This document shows, piece after piece, positions 34,071-43,467 of a stretch of DNA of 64,000 nucleotides. Each line of letters begins with the position of its first letter. Positions within the stretch are counted from its first letter, which is position 1. Under the pieces are notes generated by a model, which did not search any database, was not told the origin of the DNA, and worked only from the letters and a program-made list of their open reading frames with translations. The translations under genes and the position numbers were made by a program. The DNA lies in the NCBI GenBank assembly GCA_021286765.1, contig JAJTBS010000001.1, positions 868,001 through 932,000 on the forward strand, in the 5' to 3' direction. Origin of the DNA: Holophagaceae bacterium. GTDB taxonomy: Bacteria > Acidobacteriota > Holophagae > Holophagales > Holophagaceae.

Positions 34071-35894
34071 GTGGCGCAGCCAATCGAAACGATTGCCCAG
34101 CTTTTCTATCAGGCCGTCGAGCGGAACCTTCCCGATGCGCTGGCATTCAAGCGCAATGGGAGCTATGTGCCCATTTCGCACGCCGAGCTGGTGGCCATGG
34201 TCGAGCGCCTGGCCCTGGCCATGGCCGCACGGGGGCTCGGGGTGGGCGACCGGGTGGCGATCCTGTCCGAGAACCGCCCGGAATGGGCCATCGCCGATCT
34301 GGCCTGCGCCCTCCAGGGCCTCCCGGATGTCACCATCTACGCCACCCTCAACGCCCCGCAGGCGGCCTACATCCTTAAAGACAGCCAGTCCCGCTGGGTG
34401 CTCTGCTCAGACAGGACCCAGCTGGACAAGGTCCTGGCCCAGTGGGACCAGCTGCCTCAGCTCGAGGCCGCCGTGCTCTTCGATGGCGACCTGCCCGAAG
34501 GGACCGGGCGGAACCTCGTGCGCTGGGCCACCCTGATGGAGGAAGGCCTCGCCATGGAGTCCCGCCGCCCCGAGGTGAGGACATGGGCCGATCAGCGGAA
34601 GCCTTCGGACGTCCTGACGCTCATCTACACGTCCGGGACCACGGGCGACCCCAAGGGCGCTGTGCTCACGCACGGCAACCTGGCCTCCAATGTCGTGACC
34701 TCCCTCGAGGCCGTGCGTATGGAAGAGGGCCACCGCTGCCTCAGTTTCCTGCCCCTCACCCACATCTTCGAGCGCATGGCCGGCCAGTTCCTCATGCTGC
34801 ACATCGGCGCCTCCATCTACTACGCCGAAAGCGTCAACACCGTCCCGGCGGACCTCCTGGAAGTCAGACCCACGGTGCTGGCCTCGGTGCCCCGGATCTA
34901 CGAAAAAATCTATGGCCGGATCTACGACGGCGTGGCCTCCGCAAGCCTGGTCAAGCGCCTGATCTTCCACTGGTCCATGGTGGCCGGACGGCGCATCGTC
35001 ACCCAGCTCTACGAGGGCAAGACCCCCGGCGGGTGGAGCGGCTTCTGCTATGGCATCGCGCGCAAGCTCGTCTTCGACAAGATCTCGGCCCGGCTCGGCG
35101 GTCGCCTGAGTCTGGCCGTCAGCGGCGGCGCTCCCCTGGGGGGCAAGATCATGGAGTTCTTCTGGATTGTCGGCGTGCCGATCCTCGAAGGTTACGGCCT
35201 GACCGAGACCAGCCCCGTCATCACCATCAACCGGTTCGGGGAGGTGCTTCCAGGCTGCGTCGGCCGCCCCCTCTACAAGGACTGGAACGGCCGCCCCTTC
35301 GTGAAAATCGCCGAGGATGGCGAGATCCTCTGCCAGGGGCCGAACATCATGGTGGGCTACTGGAACAACGAGCAGGCCACCCGGGAGGCCATCGATGCAG
35401 ACGGCTATTTCCACACGGGCGACATCGGCCACCAGGATGACCAGGGCCGCCTCTACATCACCGACCGCAAGAAGGAGCTCATCGTCACCAGCGGCGGGAA
35501 GAAGATCGCTCCCCAGCCCATCGAGAACCTGCTCAAGGGCGACAAGTACATCTCCCAGGCCGTGCTCCTCGGCGACCAGCGGAACTTCATCAGCGCCCTG
35601 ATCGTGCCGAACTTCGACAGCCTGACGCGCTGGGCGGGCTACAAGAAGCTCCACTTCGCCTCCCATGCCGAGCTCATCCAGGATCCGATGGTCCTGGCCA
35701 AGATGGGCAGCCGGCTCGAGCGCGTCAACGAGCACCTGTCGAACTATGAGCGCATCAAGAAGTTCATCCTGCTGGACCACGAGATGACCCTCGAAGGGGG
35801 ACAGCTGACACCTTCCCTGAAGGTGAAGCGCCGGGTGGTGAACCAGATGTACGCCGACCGGATCGAAGGCATGTACAGCGAGCCCAAGGGCTGA
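34071..35894 (+). CDS. Long-chain fatty acid--CoA ligase (AMP-dependent)
   Basis: 607 residues from GTG at 34071, chosen because GGAG lies 5 nt upstream; an upstream in-frame GTG at 34056 lacks this. It activates fatty acids to acyl-CoA through acyl-AMP. Motifs: P-loop LIYTSGTTGDPKGAVLTHGN, SFLPLTHIFERMAGQ, GYGLTETSPVI, TGDIGH and ITDRKKELIVTSGGKKIAPQ with the adenylation lysines. Matches the FadD15/FAA1-like group that lacks a C-terminal reductase or carrier part. Likely peripheral to the inner membrane. Confidence 0.94.
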   Translation: MAQPIETIAQLFYQAVERNLPDALAFKRNGSYVPISHAELVAMVERLALAMAARGLGVGDRVAILSENRPEWAIADLACALQGLPDVTIYATLNAPQAAYILKDSQSRWVLCSDRTQLDKVLAQWDQLPQLEAAVLFDGDLPEGTGRNLVRWATLMEEGLAMESRRPEVRTWADQRKPSDVLTLIYTSGTTGDPKGAVLTHGNLASNVVTSLEAVRMEEGHRCLSFLPLTHIFERMAGQFLMLHIGASIYYAESVNTVPADLLEVRPTVLASVPRIYEKIYGRIYDGVASASLVKRLIFHWSMVAGRRIVTQLYEGKTPGGWSGFCYGIARKLVFDKISARLGGRLSLAVSGGAPLGGKIMEFFWIVGVPILEGYGLTETSPVITINRFGEVLPGCVGRPLYKDWNGRPFVKIAEDGEILCQGPNIMVGYWNNEQATREAIDADGYFHTGDIGHQDDQGRLYITDRKKELIVTSGGKKIAPQPIENLLKGDKYISQAVLLGDQRNFISALIVPNFDSLTRWAGYKKLHFASHAELIQDPMVLAKMGSRLERVNEHLSNYERIKKFILLDHEMTLEGGQLTPSLKVKRRVVNQMYADRIEGMYSEPKG

Positions 35895-35956
35895 TCCCAG
35901 TCCCCGCCAAACTCAGATCCTGGTAGCCTTGACGATCCATCATATGGAGGACCGCC

Positions 35957-36391
35957 TTGCGCTTCCGTGCTGCCCTGCCCATTGTCCTGCTCTCCGTGAT
36001 CGGCTTCAGTTGCAAGGCCCCCGAGGCCCGCGGTGGAGGTTGGACCACCCTCCCCAGCGGGCTCGGCATCGTGGACCTCGCACCAGGCCAGGGGGCTTCT
36101 CCCAGGCTCGGCCAGACGTGCATCGTGGAGGCCCAGGGCTGGATCGAGGAGGGCGGCGCGAAGGGCAAGTCCTTCCTGGATACGCGGAAGCGGGGCTACC
36201 CCGTCCGGTTCCCGCTGGGCGGCGGCCGAGTGATCAAGGGCTGGGAGGAAGGGCTCGCCACCATGAAGAAGGGCGGCAAGCGGGCCCTCCGCGTGCCGCC
36301 GGCGCTCGGCTACTCCCCTCAGGAACTGGGACAGGACATCCCTTCCGGAGCCACTCTGATTTTCGAACTGGAACTCCTCGACATCCGATAG
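35957..36391 (+). CDS. FKBP-type peptidyl-prolyl isomerase lipoprotein
   Basis: 144 residues from TTG at 35957; GGAGG ends 6 nt upstream, which fixes the start. Signal with lipobox: ALPIVLLSVIGFSC, Cys at residue 19. The FKBP domain (about 35-143) has the expected pattern: GQTCIVEAQGWI, FPLGGGRVIKGWEEGLATMK, KGGKRALRVPPALGYSPQEL and ATLIFELELLDI. It catalyses prolyl isomerisation of exported proteins in the periplasm. The kinase gene that follows is in the same reading frame, separated by this TAG. Confidence 0.92.
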   Translation: MRFRAALPIVLLSVIGFSCKAPEARGGGWTTLPSGLGIVDLAPGQGASPRLGQTCIVEAQGWIEEGGAKGKSFLDTRKRGYPVRFPLGGGRVIKGWEEGLATMKKGGKRALRVPPALGYSPQELGQDIPSGATLIFELELLDIR

Positions 36392-36414
36392 TTCGCGGAC
36401 CCCAGCCCCTCGAG

Positions 36415-36568
36415 GTGCTCCCTGACGCTCCCACGCCCCCCGAAGGCCCCGATTCCGATCCGGCCCCTGGCGCCGGAGAAGGACCCCCCAGCCTCGTTCC
36501 GGCCAGGCAAGCTGCTGCGCGCCTTCCTGACGGTCTGCGCCATCATCGTCCTCACCGAACTCACGATC
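36415..36568 (+). other. Out-of-frame N-terminus of the downstream histidine kinase (probable frame disruption)
   Basis: In the kinase frame the 60 codons before ATG 36569 have no stop and end in KLLRAFLTVCAIIVLTELTI, an obvious membrane helix, yet there is no ATG, GTG or TTG after the FKBP stop. Another frame opens with GTG at 36415 and reads VLPDAPTPPEGPDSDPAPGA, a plausible N-terminus. Removing one C from the C6 run at 36484-36489 joins the two frames exactly. So this is a frameshift (assembly error, real mutation or slippage), or a rare CTG start is used. Confidence 0.55.
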
Positions 36569-38245
36569 ATGGTCCTGCTGGAGCCTCTTTTCGGCTCTGA
36601 CCACCTGACCATGGCCTTCGTGGATTCCGCGACGCTCATCCTCGTCTGCTTCCCCTCCATTTACTTCCTCCTCATCAAGCCCATGGTTCGCGACCTCTTC
36701 GCCAAGGCCGAGGCGGAGCGGGCGCTGACGGAAGTCCAGGCCTCGAACGAGTTCCTCCGCCAGGACGCGGAGGAACGCATCCGGGCCGAAGCCCTGGAGC
36801 GCACCAAGGCCGATGCCCGCATCCAGTTCCAGGCGCGGATCCTGGCGGTGGTGCAGCAGGCCGTGGTCGCCACGGGCAAGGGCGGGGTGATCCTCTACTG
36901 GAATCGGTTCGCGGAGTGGATGTTCGGCTGGACCGAGGAAGAGGTGAGGAACCAGACGCTGGCCAAGGTGACCGGCTTCACCTCAGAGGCGGCCAAGAGC
37001 GGGCTCTCGGGATTCGGTGCGGTGAAGGGCTGGACCGGCGAGGTGAAAGCGATCCGCCGCGATGGCTCCTCTTTCCCCGCCTACCTGACCTGCTCGACGA
37101 TCTGGCGCGGCGATGGCTCTGTGGCCGGCTTCGTGTACACCTTCATGGACATCACCGAGCGGAAATCGGCGGAGGCCGCCATCCGCGATTCCGAGGAGAA
37201 ATACAGCACCGTCGTCGAGAACTCGCCGACGGGCATCTTTATCTACCGGAACGGCCGCCTGGAGTTCGCCAACCAGCGTTTCTTCCAGATGGTGGGCCGC
37301 TCCCAGAACGACCTCGCGGCCATGGACGTGGCTGACATCATCCACCCGGACGACTGGGCCATGGTGCGGGAGATGTGGCGGCGGCGGCTGGCTGGCACCG
37401 GGGCCTCCCAGGATTACGAGTGCCGCATCCTCCACTCGGGCGGCGAGACCCGCTGGATCAGCGGCAGGACGGCCCTCATCCGGTACGGAGGCGAGTTCGC
37501 CCTCCTCGGGAACATCCAGGACATCACCGAACGCCATAAGGCCGAACAGGCGCTTCGGGATTCCCGCGAGACCCTGCACCGCCTCTCCGCCCGGCTCATG
37601 TCCGCCCAGGAAAGCGAGCGCCAGCGCGTGGCGCGGGAGCTCCACGACAGCATCGGGCAGTCCCTGAGCGCCGTGAAATTCATGGTGGAGCGGGCCCTCG
37701 ATGAGCAGGCCGAGGGGCCGGAAAGCCCCCAGACCCGGAGCCTCCGGGCCGTGGTCCCCGTGATCCAATCTTCGGTGGAGGAAGTGCGGCGCATCTCCAT
37801 GGCATTGAGGCCGACGACGCTCGATGACCTCGGCCTCCTGGCCACCATCGCCTGGTTCACCCGGGAGTTCCAGGCGACATACCCCCACATGGAAGTGGAG
37901 CGCCTGATCGAAGTCGAGGAATTCGAGGTTCCCGAGATCCTCAAAACGAACATCTTCCGGATCATGCAGGAGGCCATGAACAACGCCGCCAAGTACAGCC
38001 AGGCCTCCCGGGTCACCGTGGCCCTGAGGCAGGTGCTGGGCGACCTCCAGCTTGTGGTGGGGGACAACGGCGTGGGCTTCAATCCCGGGGAAATTCGCCG
38101 CCCCACCTCTGCCGGCGGATTCGGGCTGGCCTCCATGCGGGAGCGGGCCGAGCTCTTCGGCGGCTCGCTCATCCTCACCTCTTCGCCGAGCGAAGGCACC
38201 ATGATCATCGCCCGGTGGCCCCTGCCGGAGGAGCCTACTTCGTGA
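36569..38245 (+). CDS. PAS-containing sensor histidine kinase, NarX/DegS type
   Basis: 558 residues from ATG 36569, but the true product is probably longer (a first membrane helix lies upstream, see 36415-36568). A second membrane helix is FVDSATLILVCFPSIYFLLI (about 17-37). A coiled coil spans about 45-95. Two PAS domains cover about 95-200 and 205-325, each ending in a PAC motif (YTFMDITERK, NIQDITERH). HisKA_3 has the phospho-His in RELHDSIGQSLSAVKF. HATPase: MQEAMNNAAKYSQAS, GDNGVGFNPGE and GGFGLASMRERAELFGG. The convergent NarL-type regulator, overlapping by 11 nt, is the obvious partner. Confidence 0.9.
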   Translation: MVLLEPLFGSDHLTMAFVDSATLILVCFPSIYFLLIKPMVRDLFAKAEAERALTEVQASNEFLRQDAEERIRAEALERTKADARIQFQARILAVVQQAVVATGKGGVILYWNRFAEWMFGWTEEEVRNQTLAKVTGFTSEAAKSGLSGFGAVKGWTGEVKAIRRDGSSFPAYLTCSTIWRGDGSVAGFVYTFMDITERKSAEAAIRDSEEKYSTVVENSPTGIFIYRNGRLEFANQRFFQMVGRSQNDLAAMDVADIIHPDDWAMVREMWRRRLAGTGASQDYECRILHSGGETRWISGRTALIRYGGEFALLGNIQDITERHKAEQALRDSRETLHRLSARLMSAQESERQRVARELHDSIGQSLSAVKFMVERALDEQAEGPESPQTRSLRAVVPVIQSSVEEVRRISMALRPTTLDDLGLLATIAWFTREFQATYPHMEVERLIEVEEFEVPEILKTNIFRIMQEAMNNAAKYSQASRVTVALRQVLGDLQLVVGDNGVGFNPGEIRRPTSAGGFGLASMRERAELFGGSLILTSSPSEGTMIIARWPLPEEPTS

Positions 38246-38897
38246 CCAGGCCCTTTTCGATGGCGTAGGCCGTCAGGGCTGACACGGAATGCAGGTTGAG
38301 CCGGTCCATCAGGTTCGCGCGGTGCTTCTCCACCGTTTTCGGGCTGATGCAAAGGTACTCCGCGATGTCCTTGGTGCGGTAGCCCTCGGCGATGAGCTTC
38401 AGCACCTCCCGCTCGCGGCTCGACAGGTCATCGAAGCCGGGCTTCAGGGAGATGCCGTCTTTGGAGCTGAGATAGCCGGACACCACGGTGGTGGCGATGG
38501 CAGGACTGAGGTAGCGTTCCCCGTTCAGGACGCTGCGCACGGCCATGGTCAGCTCGGAGGAGGAGGAATCCTTGAGCACATAGCCGTCGGCGCCATTCTG
38601 AAGGGCGGTGAAGACGTAATCCTCGGTCTTGTGCACCGTGAGCACCAGGACCTTCGTGTTCGGACTGAGCCTCTTGATCTCCTTCAGGGCCTCCAGCCCA
38701 TTGGAACGCGGCATGGAGAGATCCAGAAGCATCAAGTCCGGCATCAGCTCCTCGGCGCAGCGGATCGCATCCCGGCCGTCCGTGGCCTCGCCGACCACCT
38801 CCAACTCCGGGCGGGCGGCCAGCAGGGCCTTCAGCCCTTCACGAAGGATCGTGTGGTCCTCCGCGATGACCAGCCTGTGTTTCGTTTCCGGGGCCAT
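38235..38897 (-). CDS. NarL/FixJ-type response regulator
   Basis: 220 residues from ATG at 38897. Receiver about 8-122: LVIAEDHTILREGLKALLAA with the acidic pair, phospho-acceptor in LMLLDLSMPRSNG, LTVHK and the conserved Lys in YVLKDSSS. The LuxR-type helix-turn-helix is at about 150-215: LSSREREVLKLIAEGYRTKD, then SPKTVEKHRANLMDRLNLHS. It is convergent with, and overlaps by 11 nt, the HisKA_3 kinase, the class normally paired with NarL regulators. The 240 nt upstream of it hold no recognised gene. Targets unknown. Confidence 0.94.
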   Translation of the reverse strand: MAPETKHRLVIAEDHTILREGLKALLAARPELEVVGEATDGRDAIRCAEELMPDLMLLDLSMPRSNGLEALKEIKRLSPNTKVLVLTVHKTEDYVFTALQNGADGYVLKDSSSSELTMAVRSVLNGERYLSPAIATTVVSGYLSSKDGISLKPGFDDLSSREREVLKLIAEGYRTKDIAEYLCISPKTVEKHRANLMDRLNLHSVSALTAYAIEKGLVTK

Positions 38898-39137
38898 GGT
38901 CTTCCTCGGTTTGAGTGAGCTTGAGGTCACAGCCTAACGATGATGGCCCGGTCTTGACTAGGGTCTTTCAGGATGATGACTACAGGGTTCCCCTGGGGAC
39001 CGGTAGGTGAAAGCCCTGAGCCCAACGGATCCCGGCCCGCCGAGGAGGTCCAGAGGGTCGAGCTCCCCGGGCCACGCCCGCGGCCTTCGTCACCGGACGG
39101 GCGCCCCATGGATGACGCCCCTGCCCTCCCTTAGACG

Positions 39138-39644
39138 CTAGGCCTTCGCCTTGCTCCCGATGTAGCCCCGCACGGCCCCCTCAGTCTCGGGCAGCTGCAG
39201 GCCTGCCAGCTTGGCAATCCGCAGCGCCTCTTCCAGGGGCATGCCCTTGTCGAGCACGAGCCAGGGGCAGACGGCGGCCGCCGCCCGGTTGCCGTTGCTG
39301 CAGTGCAGCAGCACTTTGGCCCCCCGTGGCAGGTCCCGGAGGATCGCACGCAGGAAGTCGAAATCCCCGGCGGGCGGAATCTTCCCGATGGCGTACCGCA
39401 GATACTGCACGCCCAGTTCCTGCATGCGGGCCGACTCCGATTCGCAGTTCAGGTTGGATTCCCCGTCCCGGCGCAGATCTATCACGTGGGTGATGCGCTG
39501 TTTCTTGATGGCTGCGCAGGTCCCCTCATCCGGGGCCCCGCGCAGAACGAAGACCCCCGGGCGCACCTCCATGGCGCCAGGGACGACCGAGTCCTGGGCC
39601 GTGAGCACCAGGGCTGGCAGCAGGAGGAACAGAATCCTGGACAT
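39138..39644 (-). CDS. Secreted DUF442-like phosphatase-fold protein
   Basis: 168 residues from ATG at 39644 (MSRILFLLLPALVLTAQ), a clear signal peptide. The mature part resembles the DUF442 / beta-lactamase-hydrolase-like phosphatase group: GVFVLRGAPDEGTCAAIKKQ, THVIDLRRDGESN, and the P-loop VLLHCSNGNRAAAA with CX4R spacing, as in the HCxSGxR loop of that family. Presumably periplasmic. Cys and Arg are present, so activity (phosphatase or sulfur chemistry) is plausible; the substrate is unknown. It stands alone between two larger units. Confidence 0.8.
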   Translation of the reverse strand: MSRILFLLLPALVLTAQDSVVPGAMEVRPGVFVLRGAPDEGTCAAIKKQRITHVIDLRRDGESNLNCESESARMQELGVQYLRYAIGKIPPAGDFDFLRAILRDLPRGAKVLLHCSNGNRAAAAVCPWLVLDKGMPLEEALRIAKLAGLQLPETEGAVRGYIGSKAKA

Positions 39645-39785
39645 GGAACCCTCCGCGACATCGCCTGGCTCGCCAGGCTGGTTCGCGGAGACCACCGATG
39701 GGACCGCAGGCTGGAGCCCCGGTCCACCGGGCGGGTCTCCACACCTCCAATGTAGGCCTTTGGGTCAGTTATTCAATGGATCGGG

Positions 39786-41156
39786 CTAGACGGTCCTGGA
39801 GAAGGGCGTCTTGGCGCTGAGCTTGGCCAGGTAGGCGTCGAAGGGCTGCACCAGGTTGCGGACGAAGCGCCGGCCCAGGTGGGTGATGAAGATGCCTTCG
39901 GGGCGGACCTCCACGGTGCCCTGGGGAACCTCATCCAGCAGCTGCGCGACCGCATCGGCGAAGAGCACGGGCCCATCCACCCCGAACGACACCTGCAGGT
40001 CGGACCAGCGCAGCTCGAAGTGCCCCATGAGGTGATGGATCACCCAGCGGCGCAGCTCATCGTCCTCGGAGAGCCGGTGCCCCTTGTGGATGGCCAGATG
40101 GCCGTCCCGGATGCTGTGCTCCCACTTGGAGAGGATCTTCTCGTTCTGGGCGTAGACTCCCGCCACGTTGGAAATGGCGCTGGGGCCGAAGCCCAGCAGA
40201 TCCGTACCCGCCTTCACGGCGTAGCCCATGAAGTTGCGGATGAGCTTGCCCTCCTGCACGGCCTTGGCCATGGGATCGTTGGGGTGGGCGAAGTGGTCCA
40301 TGCCGATGGCCACATAGCCGGACTTCTCCAGGATGTCCGAGGCCATGAGCAGCAGGTCCAGGCGGAGCTCCGGGGTGGGCAACGTCTCGGCCGGAATGCT
40401 GCGCTGGAAGGGCATGATGCTGGGCAGGTAGGCGAAGCCGTAGATGGCCATGCGGTCCGGCGACAGTTCCAGCGTGGATTCCAGGGTGCGCTTGAAGGTG
40501 TCCATAGTCTGGCCAGGCAGGCCGTAGACCAAGTCCAGGTTCACGCCCTCGAAGCCCAGTTCGCGGCACTGGCGCATGGCCGTGAGGGTGTGGTCCCAGG
40601 TCTGGCCGCGGGTGATCAGGGCCTGAACATTTTCATCCAGATCCTGCACGCCGAAGGAGACGCGGTTGAAGCCCAGCTCACGAAGAACTGGCAGCTGATC
40701 CGGCTCCAGGTAGGTGGGATCCACCTCAATGGCGATCTCGGCGCCCGGCAGGAATTCAAAGCGATCCTTGAAGAGCTGGAAAGTGCGCTTGAGGTCCGCG
40801 GCGGTGAGGTAGGTGGGCGTGCCACCGCCCCAGTGCAGCTGCAGGGCCTTGCGGCGCTCCTTCAGGTGACCGCAGACGAGATCGAGTTCCTTGGTGACGG
40901 CGGCGAGGTAGGCCTCGACGGGATCGTACTGGGGGCTGACCACCACGTTGCAGCCGCAGTAGGCGCAGCGGCGGGGGCAGAAGGGGATGTGCAGGTAGAG
41001 GGACAGCGCCTCGTCCTTGCGCTGGTCGGCGCGATCCAGGGCCGCGAGCACTTCGGGCTCCGGGAAATCGTCGCTCCAAGCCGGCGGCATGGGATAGCCC
41101 GTGTAGCGGGGCCCGGGCCGGTCGTAGCGGCGGATGAGGTCGGCGAGCTGGTTCAT
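39786..41156 (-). CDS. hemN: Oxygen-independent coproporphyrinogen III oxidase
   Basis: 456 residues, ATG at 41156. Radical-SAM enzyme that decarboxylates coproporphyrinogen III to protoporphyrinogen IX without O2. The [4Fe-4S]-SAM motif is in YLHIPFCPRRCAYCGC (CxxxCxxC plus the extra Cys). HWGGGTPTYL, EVDPTYLEP and RVSFGVQDLDENVQ are typical HemN (not HemW) features, as is the length. Last gene of the heme block, overlapping hemE by 4 nt. It implies anaerobic or facultative heme synthesis. Confidence 0.96.
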   Translation of the reverse strand: MNQLADLIRRYDRPGPRYTGYPMPPAWSDDFPEPEVLAALDRADQRKDEALSLYLHIPFCPRRCAYCGCNVVVSPQYDPVEAYLAAVTKELDLVCGHLKERRKALQLHWGGGTPTYLTAADLKRTFQLFKDRFEFLPGAEIAIEVDPTYLEPDQLPVLRELGFNRVSFGVQDLDENVQALITRGQTWDHTLTAMRQCRELGFEGVNLDLVYGLPGQTMDTFKRTLESTLELSPDRMAIYGFAYLPSIMPFQRSIPAETLPTPELRLDLLLMASDILEKSGYVAIGMDHFAHPNDPMAKAVQEGKLIRNFMGYAVKAGTDLLGFGPSAISNVAGVYAQNEKILSKWEHSIRDGHLAIHKGHRLSEDDELRRWVIHHLMGHFELRWSDLQVSFGVDGPVLFADAVAQLLDEVPQGTVEVRPEGIFITHLGRRFVRNLVQPFDAYLAKLSAKTPFSRTV

Positions 41157-42142
41157 GCCTTCACCTCATCAAGCACCGCGCCCACCACGGCAGGATCCGT
41201 CTCCGGCGTGAGGCCGTGGCCGAGGTTGAAGATGTGGGGATGACCCTTCATGGCGTCCACAATGGCCCGGGCCTTCCGGGTGGCAGTTTCCTTGCCGGCC
41301 AGCAGCGCCACTGGGTCCAGGTTGCCCTGCAGCACCATCTTGGGGAAGCGGTGGCGGGCTTCAGAGATCGGCACCTGCCAGGGCACCGCCAGCCCCTGAC
41401 AAGGCAGGTCGTTCAGGGAATCCGGCAGGTAGCCCGTGCGCGCAAAGAAGAGCGTGGGGGCGGCCGTCACCTGCGACAGCGTTCGCTTCACCGAAGGCAG
41501 CGCGAAGGTCGCGTAATCGTCGGCGTCTAACTCTCCCGCCCAGGTGTCGAAGAGCTGCACACCCTGGGCACCGGCCTCGATGTGCAGGTTCAGCAGGCGG
41601 GCGGCGGCGTCCGCCAGCTTGTCCATCCACTGCTGGGCCAGCACGGGGTTCTGGTGGATGAAGGCCTTGGCCTTCGCCCAGCTCTTGCTGCCCTTCCCTT
41701 CGATGCCGTAGGCCAGCAGGGTCCAGGGGGCGCCCGCGAAACCCAGCATGGTGACCTTGGGAGGCAGGGCCGCCTTCACCTTGCGGATGGCGTTGCAGAC
41801 CGGCTCGAAGACCTTCTCGTCCAGGGGGCGGTTGATGTCGATCTGATCCAGCGTCTTCCCGATGCGCGGCCCGCCCTCCGGAATCGTGACCTCGCAGCCC
41901 AGCGCATCCAGGATCACCAGGATGTCGCTGAAGATGATGGCGCCATCGATCTGCGGGAAGCGGCGGATGGGCTGAAGGGTGACCTCCGCCGCCAGATCCG
42001 AGTCATTGAGCAGCTGCTCGAAGGTCACCTTGGCCCGCACCTCGCGGTACTCCGGCAGGAAGCGGCCGGCTTGGCGCATGAACCAGACCGGGGGCTTGTC
42101 GAGGGTCTCGCCGTTGAGAACACGAAGCAGGGACTGGGGCAT
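41153..42142 (-). CDS. hemE: Uroporphyrinogen decarboxylase
   Basis: 329 residues, ATG at 42142. It removes four acetate carboxyls from uroporphyrinogen III to give coproporphyrinogen III. The N-terminal PPVWFMRQAGRFLPEYREVR signature carries the substrate-binding Arg; AIIFSDILVILDALGCEVTI has the catalytic Asp; GFAGAPWTLLAYGIEGKGSK and the C-terminal FNLGHGLTPETDP are also present. It follows hemL after 68 nt and overlaps hemN by 4 nt. Confidence 0.96.
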   Translation of the reverse strand: MPQSLLRVLNGETLDKPPVWFMRQAGRFLPEYREVRAKVTFEQLLNDSDLAAEVTLQPIRRFPQIDGAIIFSDILVILDALGCEVTIPEGGPRIGKTLDQIDINRPLDEKVFEPVCNAIRKVKAALPPKVTMLGFAGAPWTLLAYGIEGKGSKSWAKAKAFIHQNPVLAQQWMDKLADAAARLLNLHIEAGAQGVQLFDTWAGELDADDYATFALPSVKRTLSQVTAAPTLFFARTGYLPDSLNDLPCQGLAVPWQVPISEARHRFPKMVLQGNLDPVALLAGKETATRKARAIVDAMKGHPHIFNLGHGLTPETDPAVVGAVLDEVKA

Positions 42143-42210
42143 GGATCACCGGAAGGAAGACTGCATGGAACGCAGGGGACTCAGGAAGAAAGGCGGCGTC
42201 CCCGGGAAGG

Positions 42211-43467
42211 TCAGGCGAAGTCCTTGGCCACGGCGGCCACGGCCTTCTGGAAGTGGGCCAGTTCGGGCTCGCCGTGGGCGGCGCCGAGGAAGGCCACTTC
42301 GTAGCCGCTGGGCGGAAGGTAGACGCCCTGGCCCAGGAGGGCCTTGTGCAGGCGGTTGAAGGTGCTGATGGCCTCGCCCTGCACCGCATCGCTGCGGCGG
42401 ACGCCATCCTGGAACAGTGGCCACAGCAGGCTGCCATAGCGGGGGCAGTGCAGGCCGGGGATGGTCTCGAAGGCCGCGGCCCACTTCGCCGCGGTCGCTT
42501 CCAGCTCCGCGTAGAAGGCGGGCGTGAGCTTCTCCATGGTGGCAAGGCCCGCGGCCATGGCCACGGGGTTGCCGGACAGCGTTCCGGCCTGATAGACCGG
42601 GCCGTCGGGCGCGACCACGCTCATGATGTCCTTGCGGCCGCCGTAGAGGCCCACCGGCATGCCACCGCCGATGATCTTGCCGTAGGTACCCATGTCCGGC
42701 GTGATGCCCAGGCGCTCGGCCGCGCCGCCCGGGGCCACCCGGAAGCCGCTGATGACCTCGTCAAAGATCAGCACCACGCCATGCTTGGTGCAGAGCTCGC
42801 GCAGGCGCTTGAGGAACTCGGGGCGCTGCAGCAGCAGACCGTTGTTGGCGGGGATGGGCTCGATGATGGCCGCGGCCAGCTCGTTCCCGATCTCGGCGAA
42901 GGTGCGCTCCAGGGTCTCCAGGTCGTCCAGCGTGACCACGGAGGTCAGCTCGGCGATGGCCTTGGGTACGCCGGCGCTGGTGGGGGCGCCGAAGGTGACG
43001 AGGCCGGAGCCGGCCTTCACCAGCAGGCCATCGCTGTGGCCGTGGTAGCAGCCTTCGAACTTCAGGATGCGCTCCCGGCCCGTGAAGCCGCGCGCCGCAC
43101 GCAGGGCGGACATGACGGCCTCGGTGCCCGAGGAGACGAACCGCATCTTCTCGATGAACGGCACCATCTCCTTGATCTTGCGGGCCATGGCCAGCTCACG
43201 GCGGCTGGGCGCGCCGAAGGTGAGGCCCTCGTTCATGGACTCGGTGACCGCCGCCAGGATGTCGGGATGGGCGTGGCCGAGAATCAGCGGACCCCAGGAC
43301 ATGCAGAGGTCGAGGAAGCGCGCGCCGTCTTCATCCTCGAACCAGGCGCCGCTGGCCTTCTTGAAGAACTTGGGCGTGCCGCCCACGGCACGGAAGGCCC
43401 GGACGGGGCTGGAGACGCCGCCGGGAAAATGGGTCAGGGCTTCCTGGAAGAGGGTGTCGTTGCTCAC
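42211..43467 (-). CDS. hemL: Glutamate-1-semialdehyde 2,1-aminomutase
   Basis: 418 residues, ATG at 43467. PLP enzyme forming 5-aminolevulinate in the C5 pathway. FPGGVSSPVRAFRAVGGTP at the N-terminus, FVSSGTEAVMSALRAARGFT, IFDEVISGFRVAPGG, and the PLP lysine region YGKIIGGGMPVGLYGG are all present. Length is normal. Its start overlaps the hemB stop by 4 nt, which suggests translational coupling. Confidence 0.96.
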   Translation of the reverse strand: MSNDTLFQEALTHFPGGVSSPVRAFRAVGGTPKFFKKASGAWFEDEDGARFLDLCMSWGPLILGHAHPDILAAVTESMNEGLTFGAPSRRELAMARKIKEMVPFIEKMRFVSSGTEAVMSALRAARGFTGRERILKFEGCYHGHSDGLLVKAGSGLVTFGAPTSAGVPKAIAELTSVVTLDDLETLERTFAEIGNELAAAIIEPIPANNGLLLQRPEFLKRLRELCTKHGVVLIFDEVISGFRVAPGGAAERLGITPDMGTYGKIIGGGMPVGLYGGRKDIMSVVAPDGPVYQAGTLSGNPVAMAAGLATMEKLTPAFYAELEATAAKWAAAFETIPGLHCPRYGSLLWPLFQDGVRRSDAVQGEAISTFNRLHKALLGQGVYLPPSGYEVAFLGAAHGEPELAHFQKAVAAVAKDFA

